Shown: positions 50,743-62,514 of the stretch, in pieces
How positions within the stretch are numbered: position 1 is the stretch's first letter
Layout of the letters: the number at the start of each line of letters is the position of its first letter
Origin: Lucinisca nassula
Lineage: Eukaryota; Mollusca; Bivalvia; Lucinida; Lucinidae
NCBI GenBank assembly: GCA_963580285.1
Contig: OY757011.1
Coordinates: forward strand, 101,152,316-101,216,315
Length of the DNA: 64,000 nucleotides
Direction of reading: 5' to 3'
Notes under the pieces: model-generated
Databases searched by the model: none
What the model was told of the DNA's origin: nothing
The model's input: the letters and a program-made list of their open reading frames with translations, nothing else
Program-made: the position numbers and the translations under genes

Positions 50743-51478
50743 AAAGCTAGATAGATAGAGACAGATACCTAAGATTTGCTGGATGAAAGAAATTATTGTA
50801 GAGATCTTTCACTCCCAGAGCGGATGATTCTCCCTAAACAGGAGATCTACCTCTCTATCTATCCATCTATCTATCTTTTGCTACTGAGTCGGTCATATTT
50901 GGCCATTACCTTGGTTGGATGGATGCCGAAATTTACAATTTAGCTTTTTAAAAAAGTCACTAGAATCAAACTATTTACAGTCTGAATAACAGAGCTATGA
51001 TAAAACGCTGCACCCGAGTGTATCTTATAGAAGGCTAAAGAGGACTCCTCACGACGGGCCTGTAGGGACGGCCATTCTAGCTTGTTAACCATGTCACTGA
51101 TGCTACTTCAATTTCGTCATTGTCGTCAGGTCAGTCAAGCAGAATCTGATGTCCTCTGTACCTTCTCCACCACGACTCTACTATTTTTATCAATAAAAGA
51201 ACATAATACCATTTTCAATTTCCGACCCTTCCCAGTGTTGTCTTTGCATTTTCACATAGTAATTTCAGGTTTTAAGTACATTTTTGTAGTTTTTGGTATA
51301 GAATTTAGTACCTTCCAAAATACAGAGCTGACTTTTTGAGCATCTAAAATGAATTATGATATACAGTGCAAGTCTCAACATGACAATTTTATTAACATGT
51401 AGAAAAAAAAAACACATAAAAAATACTAGCCCGACCCTTTTTTTCGTGATAAAAATTAAATAATAAAAAAAGTTTCTC
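50743..51478. other. no gene; SINE family 5 fragment then AT-rich DNA
   Basis: 50760-50910 has (ATCT)n and reversed pieces of SINE family 5 (TTTCACTCCCAGAGCGGATG). 50940-51478 shows no recognisable element. Confidence 0.5.
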
Positions 51479-51718
51479 CTACCTACCGACCAAATGTTTA
51501 TGCAGCATGTTAGCGGAAACACTGCTATTTTTTACACCATACTTAAGATAGTATCGCTGATACATGTATATGTTAACTCCAATCAAGATCGTTGCTGATG
51601 GTGATACCAAGATGTTTGGAGGATTGAAAATTGATACGATGTCAGTGGAAATATCATTGATGCACAGAGAGAATAACAGTGGACCAAGAACAGCCCCTTG
51701 TGGGACTCTTGACAACAT
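51479..51718 (-). pseudogene. reverse transcriptase fragment
   Basis: RVPQGAVLGPLLFSLCINDI is the conserved RT segment of CR1/Jockey-like LINEs just before the catalytic motif. The frame then decays (STDIVSIFNPP). Short and truncated. Confidence 0.8.
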
Positions 51719-51789
51719 AGCAGCTGCTCTGAAGATTCATTAACAACAATGCGCTGTTAAGTAGTTCATTTTGTGGGCAGAATAAATGT

Positions 51790-52930
51790 GTCCACCTGCC
51801 CCCCTTTGCACGTTGACGAGCTTGCTAAAATAACCAATCTAGCAAACTGGTAGATCTTTTCTTCCTTGATTTGAGTGAATCTTTTGACAAAGTTGCTCAT
51901 GAAAAATTGCCTTTGAAATTCAACTTTTATGGCATAAGGAAAATACTCTAAACAGGTTTTAAAACATCTTGAATTAGTTTTGCTTAAAGGTAAACATTCT
52001 GGAAAATATCCCAGTATCTTCAGGTGTTCCGCAAGGCTCGGTTCTCGGTCCCATATTGTTTCTGGCCTACATAAATGACCTTCCTGATCAGGTTAGATCA
52101 AAGATCCGATTAGTGGCAGATAACACAGCCATGTAACTTGCCTTAAACGCCCAAGCTGACTCGGATATCCTAGAGAAAGACATAGAGCAACTAGAAAAAA
52201 CAAAACAAAAAAAACTGGGATATGAATTGTAACCCTTCTAAATACCAGATCATTCATGTGGCCCGACGAATATTATCCTTCCCAACTCAGTATCGTCTCC
52301 ATTGCTATGTACTTGAAAGTGTTCATTCAACTTAATATCTTGGGGCCACAATATCAAAAGACCTCGAATGTACAGACCATATAAATAGTATTTCCAAAAA
52401 GGCAAATCAGGCCCTAGGTTTTCTTTAACATAACATTCGGATCCATAACAGGGACCTGAAAACCACAGCATACAAAACTGTTTCCAGTCTTGAGTTAGGG
52501 TACGCCTCTACACTTTGATCTCCATATCTGGCTACAGCTACTTATAAACTAGAATCGGTGCAGCCTATGGAAGTTAGATTGGTAACCCGAGATTACCGAT
52601 ACACATCTAACATGTCGGAAATGCTACAGGATCTCAACTGCCCCCACCGCCCAGGCAACGACGCATAGACAGTCGGTTGGTCCACCTGTATAAGGTCACA
52701 TAAGATCTTGTAGCAATACCTGCTGTTGACTTCCTGATCCGAAACACCCGTTATTCTACGAAGAACCTTCCTCTTGCATACCGACAAATCACAACTCTGA
52801 AAGACTACTGCATAACATTTTGCTCCCATACTATCATCCACTGGAATGCCTTACCACCCAACATTCCGGTTTTTCCAAAAAAAGTGAAGGCAATGATCAG
52901 GGATCGATACAAATAACCCAGAGCTCCCAT
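51790..52930 (+). pseudogene. LINE reverse transcriptase pseudogene
   Basis: Across shifted frames: VDLFFLDLSESFDKVAHEKL (RT motif A region), [20 protein letters not shown] (52030-52075), [10 protein letters not shown] in place of the catalytic FADDT, then NMSEMLQDLNCPHRPGN and CPILSSTGMPYHPTFRFF, the usual C-terminal end. FADD is altered to VADN, so it is dead. Confidence 0.88.
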
Positions 52931-53058
52931 CAAAGACACCAAAGGGAGAGAAACACAAACATGAAAAAGCTAGACCCTAATGGACACATCAATAACGGAA
53001 AGCAAAAAGAACAGTTTCCCCTTCCACAAAATGGCCAATTGGCTATCCAAAATAAAAA

Positions 53059-53349
53059 CTAGAGCGCGCAGTCGATGGCAAGCCATCGCAAATCCCCACG
53101 TTTTCTCCACAGTAGGTCAAAATTTGACCTTTTGACCCCTCCCCAGGGCCCCTGGGGGCGGGGACAAAAAAAAGTGCTCTTGCGCAAGCCATTCATGTAA
53201 GCAACTCGCATACCAAATTTGGTTGAATTCCGGCTAACGGTTTAGGAGGAGATAGCCGGACAGACAGACGGACAGATGGACAGACAGACAGACGGACGGA
53301 CGGAGGCGATAACAATATCCCCACTTTTCGTTGAAAAACGTGGGGATAA
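53059..53349 (+). mobile_element. minimal Helentron-like element H12 without array
   Basis: The 5' end is CTAGAGCGCGCAGTCGATGG with hairpin CGATGGCAAGCCATCG and arm ATCCCCACGTTTTC. The module GAATTCCGGCTAACGGTTTA is followed by (GACA/GACG)n at 53253-53305 and the 3' hairpin ATCCCCACTTTTCG...AAAACGTGGGGAT (53317-53347) with AA. At 291 bp it shows the essential end parts without tandem units. Confidence 0.85.
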
Positions 53350-54394
53350 TAAATAAAAACAACTATAAGAGACACATACACTCAATGACAAACTATTACA
53401 AAAATGAACAAATCCTTTCAATCCTGGCACAGTAAAACTGTTTGCCAGGTATTCCACTCAACACCTTAAACACAGGTACATGTATCTGTTTTATCTTTTA
53501 ACTATTGGGCTTCGAAGTAACGTCTCGATCCAAAGGACGGTGTACTTTTTGGCATCCGTTTTTACAAAACTGAATCTGAATCGTTAATAGCGACACGTCA
53601 AATGACATTCACGAGGACCTGTGAAAAGGGAAGTTAGACCCTAGCACTCGCCAAAGAAGAAAACTAAGCTCAGGGCCCAAGCTAGCCCCCAAAATTAGGG
53701 AGAAGTGACTTCTCCCTCTTGGGAAAATAGGGAGAAGTTTGCTGGATCTAGGGAGAAGTGAGTGCGGCTGGATGCCAGATGACGTTCGTGTAATTAGCTC
53801 TTCTGTAAAACTTAAATATATTTAGATAAAAGTGACCCAAATAGTATGAAGTAAAAAAGAGAGAAGCAGTCACTTTTGTTTTATCCAAACCTTGATATAA
53901 TGAATATTGTTATAAAGAGGTTTATTGGTAGTCAGTTATAAATAAGATATTCAAAGTAAATGCATAATAATTATAGATTTCACTAACATGAAATTTCTGT
54001 ATAATTGTTTTTAAAAGACATTACTTAATCTATAAGAAGGAAAAAAACAGTTATGTAAGAATATGAAAAGTCTTTAACATAGTCTCTGCCTACCGTAAAA
54101 TAGGCTCGAGCAAAAAAAAAAAAAACAGTTGTGCAAAAATATGAAAGTCCTTAACATAGTCTCGGCTCGAGCTACCTGGATAGAAAACGCTGTAAATGAC
54201 ATAATCTTACCTAATCTTAATTGTCACTTACTGCAGTGTCAATTTTGTGCAATCAACTGAGATTAATGACTCTACACAGACACCAAGTAGCCAATACATC
54301 AAAGGATTAAAAGTGGCAGTTATCATGTGCAAATTGTTTATTCTGTGTGACCAACTGTGACCTATGACAAATCAGCTAGTTAAATCAAAGGATT
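53350..54394. other. no gene; small repeats
   Basis: 53500-53600 is a reverse SINE family 5 fragment (ATCCAAAGGACGGTGTACTT). 53690-53770 has GGGAGAAGT repeated four times. 54055-54180 shows a near-duplicate pair (AGTCTTTAACATAGTCTCTG / AGTCCTTAACATAGTCTCGG). Otherwise AT-rich. Confidence 0.5.
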
Positions 54395-55440
54395 ATGACT
54401 TATACCTTTACTGTTGACACGAGGAAGACAGTTGAAAAAAGAAAAAATAAACATGAAATTTCACGGCGAAGTTTTGTCGCCCCAGCGGCGGAAATCGGCG
54501 AAGTGAGCACCGACAGGGCGAAGAAGTCGCTTATGTCGCCTTGTAGCTTATGCCCTGAATTAGCTACATTATCCTTTCCACCTTCCGCGGATGACATAAT
54601 TGAATTTGGAAGTTCATTCCAATCTCTAAATGTCTGAGGGAATAATGTTACCTTGTGGATGTCAATTCTTGCAGAAGGCACCTGAAATGCCAAAAAAGTG
54701 ATGCTTTCTGTCGTTCCTAATTGGGTGTAGGATAAGCTATTTTTATTTTATTTATTTTTATTTATTTACATGGAGTTAGTTATTTTTGGATCCATGATAC
54801 TTCCAGTTTGAAAGCAGTAATTGCTCATTGCAAATCTAGCTGCCATATTCTTAACTTTCTCAATTTCTACCTAAAGGACTAGCAACCACCATATTCCAAG
54901 ACTGTATATGCTGCTTCTTATACATCTTTGGGGTATTGATAAAGTGTTCACCTAAAGATACCAAGTGTTCTGTCAGCTTTTGTACGCATGCTGCTAATAT
55001 GAGATATAATTGAGATAGTCGCTCTGAGGTATTTAATGGAATCCACATTTATATAGGAAGCCTAGGCCTCATTTGTGTTTGTTCTTTTTCTAGCAATCTG
55101 AATAATATTGAACTTGAAACTCTCATACCCCATTTTCTAGCCCAACACCATAATCTATCGATATCCTTCTGAAGTTCCGATGAGACATCTGTGTCTCTAC
55201 TTTCCCGATAGTATACACGGTCATCTTCGAACAGTCTTATTTCAGAATCAATGTCAGTTGAAATATCATCAATTTTCAAATAAAACAACAATTGATCCAA
55301 AACGGCCCCTTGTGGGACACCAGACAAAACTGGAGCCCGCCCTAAGTTCCACCAACAACAACATTGTTTTTTTTCGTTGCTTTTTGTAGCAAAGAAAGGA
55401 ATGTATCGAAATGAGTCTTTCCAAAATGCCATAACCCGGG
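54395..55440 (-). pseudogene. LINE reverse transcriptase pseudogene, minus strand
   Basis: In reverse: SGVPQGAVLDQLLFYLKIDD, IRLFEDDRVYYRES (catalytic FADD now FEDD) and KDIDRLWCWARKWGM (55100-55400). More diverged blocks follow to LFPQTFRDWNELPNSI (54620-54655), the usual end (FFPRT-R-WN-LP). Several frameshifts. Confidence 0.87.
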
Positions 55441-55686
55441 TTTTCCCGGGCTGGGCAATACTCCCTCAACTGGGCAATACTTGGTAATATGGTTTTGGGA
55501 TGGGTTTACTGAAAAGAACCTGTGTGTTTTATTGTATTATTGCTAAATTCTTAAATGCATTGTAGAGCCATATATCAGTCATATTGAAGACGGCATTATA
55601 TCAGACTCAGATACATTGGTAAAATATAAATGCAAATTTGTCTTTTATTTATAGCTGAACATAACAAATATGTTGTCATGGTTATT

Positions 55687-55914
55687 TTATGATTTCACAG
55701 GTGATGCATATGCATATAAATTATGAACATCAACACAGTCAGCATCATCTACACGAGTCATCATTCCACCTCCTCCACAACATTTTAGTCTGTGTGCTTT
55801 GAGTCTTTCAGTTTTTGCACTAACAACCATTTTGCACCCTTTGCATTTGGCAGCTTTTTTCGAGCCATCTTCAATAATGTCAAAAAAATTCCAAATAGGA
55901 TCCTTAGGTTTCAT
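55687..55914 (-). CDS. BED-type zinc finger ORF (75 aa), possibly an exon or hAT relic
   Basis: From the ATG at 55914 the minus strand reads MKPKDPIWNFFDIIEDGSKK, then KCKGCKMVVSAKTERLKAHR and LKC. The pattern W-x-FF, C-x2-C, S-x3-(R)LK-x-H-x3-C is that of a BED zinc finger. BED fingers occur at the N-terminus of hAT transposases and in domesticated derivatives. A Gly-rich stretch and stop follow at 55687, and no hAT catalytic domain is nearby on this strand. It may be a complete small gene, the first exon of a longer one, or a fragment. The flanks (GGGCTGGGCAATACTC at 55451 and again near 58298) might be remains of an element carrying it. Confidence 0.6.
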   Translation of the reverse strand: MKPKDPIWNFFDIIEDGSKKAAKCKGCKMVVSAKTERLKAHRLKCCGGGGMMTRVDDADCVDVHNLYAYASPVKS

Positions 55915-56317
55915 GTTTGACAGAGAGAATGACAAAAATTACTGTTTTCCCTGAAGATTAGATTTTTGTAAAAACTGCTCACCAACAGGTATATTAGGTT
56001 TATATCAAGGTTGAGTGGCAAATTCCGTCCCCGGTATTTACCAGTGGCATTTACCGGTATTTACCGGCCTGGAAAATATGCCCAAAGTGGCAAATATGGC
56101 AAATATGATTTTGGTCTTAAAATATTTTAGAAATCTCGACCAAGTCAGAAATAGGTAAAAATAAAATCACAGGTATGCATTTAGCTGTGCCATTGACACT
56201 ATTATTGATCCTAAGTTTTTGGATAGACAGTAGACAGGCCTCTTAAGATTGTTCAGATCAGAACAGTCTGATCAGGTCCTTGACTGATTTGTCTGTTTAC
56301 TATCTCAACAACATGCT
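55915..56317. repeat. repeat-flank zone
   Basis: 56028-56110 reads GGTATTTACC repeated, then GCCCAAAGTGGCAAATATGG. An inverted counterpart (AATGCCGGTAAATGCCAGTG) lies at 57981, so 56030-58045 may be one palindrome-ended element containing a family A MITE and H13. Confidence 0.4.
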
Positions 56318-56498
56318 TTAACCTTTATCCTGCTCTTGGCGACAAGCCCTATCTTTGCAAACAGTGTAGATCCAGATCAGATGGCTTCTGAAGGATCTAC
56401 ACTGTTTGACATTCAGTTTATGAATATGTAGAAATTAATTGTAAACTGATTGATTCAAAGTCAGAAATGGGTGTGGCTTAATTGAATATTCAGCAAGT
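56318..56498. mobile_element. family A MITE, core arm deleted
   Basis: TTAACCTTTATCCTGCT at the left; the hairpin lacks one GAAGCCATCTGATC arm; the right end is cut at TTCAGCAAG. Confidence 0.75.
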
Positions 56499-56899
56499 TT
56501 GACACTATCCAAAGTTGCAAGGAGTTTTACATAAATTGTCAATTTGACATTACTATACAACAAAATTAAGAACATGTTTGTTTAGCTCTGCCAGTGACAC
56601 TTGGTATATTGACCCTTAATCTTTGGATAGACACTAGACAGATAGAATTACTAAAACAACAAATTTAAGAAAATGTTTATTTAAAGTAGGTAGAGCATAG
56701 CCAGAGGCAAAGATGAAAACAAGAAGATGTCATAATTTGTTATTTGTTTATATAACTTAGATATTTAGGAAATGAAAAAAAAAAAGATTATAGATAAAAA
56801 ACCTGTAGTGGTAGCCTTAAGCCACCTGATGAGTACTTTGGCGGGTACGAAACAGGAGATTTTGTTATGTTTTATTTGGGACCCAAACCAAATAGAAAA

Positions 56900-57808
56900 C
56901 AAGAGCACCGCATGCGGGTGCCAACGCTCGTCTGCAGTTTCTTTTAGAAAACCAAAGTTCTAAGTCAAACGAGCAATCAAATTGCAAGATGGAGTTATAA
57001 AACTTGTAGGGAATGTAGCTCTTGTGATGGTGAGTATGTATATGAAGTTTCATGAAGGTAGGCCAAATACTTTTGGAAATATGGTCAAGGTTAAGGTTTT
57101 CGGTTAAATTTTCGAAAAATAGGTCAAAGTTCAAAGGTCAAGGTCACAGGTCAAAAAGCGTTGTATGACTGAAAAGGTCTTGTCCCAAGGAACATTCATG
57201 TGAAGTTGGAAGGCTCTGTTGTGAATAGTATTGAAATAAGAGACAAAAACAATTAAAAAAAAACGGAGAGAAAAGGGGTGATAATTCAATCAAATTGCAA
57301 GATGGAGTTATAAAACTTGTAGGGAATGTAGCTTTTGTGATGGTGAGTATGTGTATGAAGTTTCATGAAGGTAGGCCAAATACTTTTGGAAATATGGTCA
57401 AGGTTAAGGTTATCGGTTAAATTTTCGAAAAATAGGTCAAAGTTCAAAGGTCAAGGTCACAGATCAAAAAGTGTGGTATCACTGAAAAGGTCTTGTCCCA
57501 AGGAACATTCATGTGAAGTTTGAAGGCTCTGTTGTGAATAGTATTAAAATGAGAGCAAAAAATGTGTTTCAGAAAAAAATTGGAAAAGGGGAGATAATTC
57601 AGCCAAAATCAACAATGTTGTTATGGTCCTTGGTCAAAATGTAGCTCTTGTGATGATGAGTGTGTGTATGAAGTTTCATGAGGCTAGGTCTAATACTTTT
57701 TAATTTATAGCCAAGGTTAAGTTTTTTTGGAACGACGCCAGACGACAACGCAGACGCTGGAGTGATGACAATAGCTCGAAAGTTTTTTTTCAAAAAACAG
57801 ACGAGCTA
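56900..57808 (+). mobile_element. Helentron-like array element H13
   Basis: The 5' end is CAAGAGCACCGCATGCGGGT (hairpin GCACC..GGTGC) with arm GCTCGTCTG. Three units of about 310-320 bp follow (CAAATTGCAAGATGGAGTTA, GTATGAAGTTTCATGAAGGT, GGTCTTGTCCCAAGGAACAT), with AAAGGTCAAGGTCACAGGTC in two. GACGCCAGACGACAACG leads to the 3' hairpin AGCTCG...CGAGCT (57773-57806) and AA. The right module is repeated at 33959-34067. Confidence 0.85.
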
Positions 57809-58234
57809 AAAATAAAATCACTTTTTATTTATTTAATTTTCAAATAAATAACTAAAATCAGCGCTAAATCTAAATCAGCTTAATACTTTTGATTTTCAGA
57901 TAATTAAGGTGTGTTGTTTAAACTACTTATACAAGTAATTATTTGGAACATACTTGATGACCATCAATTGAATTTGCCATAAATGCCGGTAAATGCCAGT
58001 GGCATGGAAAATATGATATTTGCCGGCATTTTTGCAACCTTGGTTTATATTGTTGCATGATCACAGCCTTTGCAAATGTTAGTATTATACTTTTATACTT
58101 TAATATACCCTTTTTTTGAACTGGTTAGAATAATTTGGGACTTTTGAATTTATTAGCAATTGATACTTAAGTCCTGATTCATATTATTTTCAGGTCAAAC
58201 TAATCCATTTTTTATCACCCTGACAAATGTGACA

Positions 58235-58330
58235 CCCTATTGCCCAGTATTACCCGAGTTTTCCCAGTATTACCCGAGTTTTCCCAGTATTACCCGCCGG
58301 GCTGGGCAATACTCATAAAACCTCGGTTTT
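58235..58330. repeat. short direct repeats (CCCAGTATTACCCGAGTTTT)
   Basis: TTGCCCAGTATTACCCGAG and two further CCCAGTATTACCCG copies precede GGGCTGGGCAATACTC, an inverted partner. The related sequence GGGTTTTCCCGGGCTGGGCA is at 55437. Confidence 0.6.
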
Positions 58331-58369
58331 TGTCAACCTTGGCTTATATATACAAAGTGTATACAGTCT

Positions 58370-58670
58370 AAAGGAGGGCTGCCAGGTGGGCAACAAATGA
58401 CTTTAGTTACTCTTCCCGGGTTACATCTTTGCTGAAGGACCTAAACTGGCGTCCCCTTGAACAACGCCATATTGACAGTTGCCTTGTTTTCATGAACAAG
58501 ACCGTTGCCATTGCCGCATCTGAATACTGTAATCGGCAATACAAGGTTATCTGCCCATAATCACCGTTGCATACAGACAGATCTTCACTAGAACAAACTA
58601 TTACAAGTACCCTTTCTTTCCAAGAAACACTACCCACTCATGTAGTTATTATTCCCACCCTAGTTAAATA
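58370..58670 (+). pseudogene. LINE RT C-terminal fragment
   Basis: RRAARWATNDFSYSSRVTSL then LKDLNWRPLEQRHIDSCLVF, followed by HPLHTDRSS-like and YYKYPFFP-like pieces in another frame: the end of a CR1/Jockey-like RT. Confidence 0.8.
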
Positions 58671-58760
58671 AAAAATAAATACAGTAGCTGGCACCGTTCA
58701 GCAATGCTGTTGGCCTGGTGGTTCATGTTCTTAGGAATCCCGATTCTGTTTTTTATCTTG

Positions 58761-59104
58761 TTTCTTTCTTTCTTTCTTTCTACTGATACTGATCGAGTCG
58801 GTCACATTTTACCATTACCGTAGGTGTACATTACATACACTCCAGATTTTGCAGGATGAAAGCCTACACAGTAATGTAATTACAGTAGGATTCTTTAACC
58901 TGCACAGGGGATGGTTCTCCCTGCACACGGGGTCTCCAGTAAACGTCCCGATCCGAAAGACAGTGCACTTTATGACATTCATCCCTACAAATGATGCAAA
59001 TGGAGCGTGTTCGGACACTGAAATTTTATCGCCGCTGTCGGGGATCGAGCCCGGGACATCTAGCATCAGAAGCAAGTGCACTAACCACTGAGCTATCACG
59101 CTCC
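58761..59104 (-). mobile_element. tRNA-derived SINE (family 5), complete
   Basis: In reverse the head is GCGTGATAGCTCAGTGGTTA / GGGCTCGATCCCCGACA, the body AATGTCATAAAGTGCACTG and CCTGTGCAGGTTAAAGAA, and the tail CAGTATCAGTAGAAAG with (GAAA)n. Not a functional tRNA because the acceptor and anticodon arms are diverged. Confidence 0.88.
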
Positions 59105-59254
59105 TTTTAACTACACTTTACAAACTCATTTCATCAACTTTTCTTTGCTCTTTTTTTCACTTTTACTAATCTCCTTCAACACTTGGTTAACCGGACCTGT
59201 TTGATGCCCCACCCCCACTCTCGGGTGTTAATAGATAGATCTTAGCTACACTGT

Positions 59255-59405
59255 CCTAAACACCCTCAGCTAAGGAAATGATCGAATCGGGAAGGGCATT
59301 GAAATCTCTGATGGTACAAGTGGAGAAGGAATCTTTGTAAATATCATTCTTGCGGTAGTGGACTCCTTCCTCAAGGTTCTTTGTTTTAATTGCAAGGAAA
59401 AAAAA
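59255..59405 (-). pseudogene. LINE RT extreme C-terminus
   Basis: In reverse: EEGVHYRKNDIYKDSFSTCT then IRDFNALPDSIISLAEGV and a stop, matching the R-x-WN-LP end motif (Phe for Trp). Confidence 0.7.
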
Positions 59406-59564
59406 ATAAAATACATTATCATCATTAAGAGAGTAATTTATTACATAGGGTTTCCGTACTAATGGCCAGCAATAACTGCGTTGTTGTAAGGGGTATTGTT
59501 TTATACATCTTATTTTATCAAAATAGACGTTTTTCTCAAAACAACAGATCGGTTCTAAGGTACC

Positions 59565-60010
59565 GACTTACACCGTTTGAAATATTGGTTTTCGCGCCCC
59601 TCTGATCGAAAGGCTAAATCGCCATTGAGCCGAGAACCGTCTGCGAGATGTGTTTGACAAGAAAAATATTGTTTTTGTGAAAGTCATCGTCTAATAATGC
59701 TTCTATTTGACAAGATCTTAGGATGACATTTGTGGGAGCGCGAAGAGGAATGTTTGCAGGATCGACAGATGTGTGTAAGTTGTAGATATATTTCATATTT
59801 TGATAATATTGTGATGTTTTCTTGTGTGACCCTTATTTTCAGATCTTGAAAAGATTGTTATCTTGTGTATACTAGAGCCTATCAGTGATTGGGACCTTTT
59901 TTAAAACATTGTTTTAAGGCCTTCAAACAAGTTTTATTGATAGTAGGCCTGTTCTGTCAGGCTAGAAAGCTAATCAGACTTGACCCCAAGCATCTGTGAC
60001 TTCATCCACA
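59565..60010 (-). repeat. inverted copy of 50045-50482
   Basis: The reverse complement shows GATGCTTGGGGTCAAGTCTG, ACCTTATCTTGTGTATAC-type and HTSVDPANIPLRAPTNVI reading frame. It lacks the tRNA-like head. The arms are separated by about 9.1 kb. Confidence 0.85.
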
Positions 60011-60790
60011 TTGTTTTAAAAAAGTAATGGTTACCACCCAGGAAATCCTGCTTGTAATGCTCAGATGTGAGCGAGTAGCATTAATATGAGAAAAAAATAT
60101 AAAAAAACTGACTAATGAAATTATGCACATGCAGTTCTTCTGTGAAAGCAAAACAAAGACGTAATTAACTTTTCTGTCATTTCTACTGCTTAGAACAAAC
60201 TTGAAATTGCAGAACTTTGTTAAATTCCATGGTTAAAGAACTTGTTTCTAGTTTTTTAACCTGAAATATGCCTTATCTTCGGGTCGGTCTGAAAGCCCCA
60301 AGACACCGCAAGACACCGTTTTTATTACAAATTTATTCTTATTATACCCTAAAACACCTTTATTATTACTCATTTATTATATTTATACATATATTATGGT
60401 ATACTAGAAGCAATTTTCGCGAAAAGATTTGCTCTAAGCGGTTCATCATTACTCATGTGCGGTCAGTGTCAGCTCTGCATGGAAGCACTGTGCAGCCCAT
60501 CTATTTCTTCACGCCAAGATGAGCGGGGGCAGAATATGTCGCACCAGCTGTGGATTTCCTTTTTAACGCTATAACGGATTAATTGGTTGTTTTTTTTTTT
60601 GCCGAATATGTATATGTAACTCAGTAGGGGTTAATTTCGCATCAACATCAAAATACAATCTTCAGACATTGATAAAAGTGTAATTCAAACATCGCGAAAA
60701 CTTAACTACCGATATATAATTTGGACCTCTTAATCCCACACTTTCATTTAAATGAAACTGAGGTTTACAATGTTGGGTACTTGTACCGAT
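60011..60790. other. no gene; SINE family 2 scrap and TIR
   Basis: 60455-60540 is a fragment of SINE family 2 (GTCAGCTCTGCATGGAAGCA). 60283-60318 is a 36-bp segment inverted at 63692-63727. The rest is AT-rich. Confidence 0.55.
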
Positions 60791-61128
60791 AACCGGCCCC
60801 GATAGCTCAGTTGGTAGAGTGTCTGCTCCGGGGAATGGGAGGTCTCGGGTTCGATCCCGGGCCGCGACATACCAAAGTCGTTAAAAATGGTACTAGCTGC
60901 TCCTCGCTTGGCACTCAGATTTACGGGGTAGAGCTAGGACTGGTCGATCCAGTGTCAGGATAATGTGACTGGGTGTGGTATCATGTAATGTGTCTGGGAC
61001 ATGATACTTCAGTGAGGCAGCACTATAAACGTGAGCATTGAGCTCCCTGTCGCAACCAGACACCGTCGTGATATGACTGAAAAATTGTTGAAAGCGACGT
61101 TAAACCCGAATTCACACACACACACACA
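60791..61128 (+). mobile_element. SINE family 1, full length
   Basis: GATAGCTCAGTTGGTAGAG / GGGTTCGATCCCGGG head, tail GACGTTAAACCCGAATTC and (CA)n. 13-bp duplication TACTTGTACCGAT at 60778-60790 and 61129-61141. Confidence 0.95.
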
Positions 61129-61185
61129 TACTTGTACCGATTCCTGATCATAGCCTTTACTTCTATTTTACACGGTTATACATTA

Positions 61186-62074
61186 TTATACCCCCGACAT
61201 ACGAAGTTTGTCAGGGGGTATATAGTTTTCGTCTTTCCGTCCGTTCGTTCATACTTCCGTCTGTCCCGCCGTTCGTCAACCTTAACGTCAAAGTTTTGCG
61301 TTAAACTTTTTTGACAGCTCATATCTCTGTAACCACATTTTAAATGCTCTTCATGTTTGGTAAAGGATATCTCTATAGCATTACCTTTCATATGGAATAT
61401 CTAAGCCCCTGGGTCAAGCCCCTAGGTGGGCTGTCCATCCGTTTGCCAACTTTTACGTCAGTGTTTTGTGTTAAACCTTTTTGATTGCTCATATCTCTGT
61501 CACCACATGTTGGATTCTCTTCATATTTGGTACAGGATATCTCTATAGCAATACCTTTCATTTGGAACATCTATGCTCAGGGTTCAAGCCCCTAGGTGGG
61601 CTGTCCATCCGTCAGTCTGTCCCTTCATCAACATTTACGTTAGTGTTTTGTGTTAAATATGGTCTATAAAAGGATTATACTTTGGAAGCAAGGAATACAC
61701 CACAGAACAGGAAAATATGAAGTGTACATTTTTCTTTTTGATTGCTCATATCTCTGTAAACCTCATGTTAGATTTTCTTCATATTTGGTACAGAATATAG
61801 CTGTAGTATTAACTTTCATATGGAATATCTAAGCTCCTGGGTCAATCCCCTGGGTGGGGCTAGGGGTCAATAATTAAGACTTATGCATTTTGATTACGTC
61901 CAAGTTTTGTGTTAACTGCTTTCATTATACTCCTTGTTGTTGAAATGCAATAGTTATTCTCAGTGGACTAAATGGTTATATGGAAAGGTTCAATGCTACA
62001 GAAGAATTGTTATTTCCACTAAAAGGGGATGGCACTGGCCTGGGTATACGTGCCCCACTGGGCACTTTCTCTAG
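61186..62074 (-). mobile_element. Helentron-like array element H16, minus strand
   Basis: In reverse the 5' end is CTAGAGAAAGTGCCCAGTGG (hairpin GTGCCC/GGGGCAC) with arm TATACCC. Three to four units of about 175 bp follow (GGATATCTCTATAGCA-type and CCACCTAGGGGCTTGA), then a (GACGGACGGA)-like stretch. The 3' hairpin TATACCCCCTGACA...TGTCGGGGGTATA (61187-61222) ends AA. Both ends were found on the rule seen in the other families. Confidence 0.82.
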
Positions 62075-62514
62075 TTTTTATAGAGGTGAAGGCAATGATT
62101 TGTTCAGTCCACATGAAGGCCCCCTCTAACACATAAACTGTGGTTTCTCGTTAGAACCATCTTGGTGTCCTAATGAGTGCCCACAATCGATGTTTGGAGC
62201 AGAAATATACAGACATATCGCATTTTTTCTTCAGAAAATTGATATTCTATTTTTATTTACGTATTTATTTTGTAAAGTTTTCAATAATTCTGTAAAAATA
62301 AAGTATAAATAAATAAAACATTAGAAATAACATCAAAGATTAAATATTCTATCAGTCGCCGACACTTTGCCGTATCATCTTTGCAGAGACACACTTGAGA
62401 CTATTCATTAGGTGTGAACAGTTTTATCAGGGGAACAATAACGAAATCAGTAAACAAAGTGGCCATTTGCATGCATAGGTATCAGCGATTAGTAACTGAC
62501 GGGCATTAATGCAG
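62075..62514. other. no gene; hairpin-family remnant
   Basis: 62138-62200 carries the pattern GTTAGAACCATCTTGGTGTC ... GAGTGCCCACAATC of the 60-bp hairpin family; AT-rich otherwise. Confidence 0.5.
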
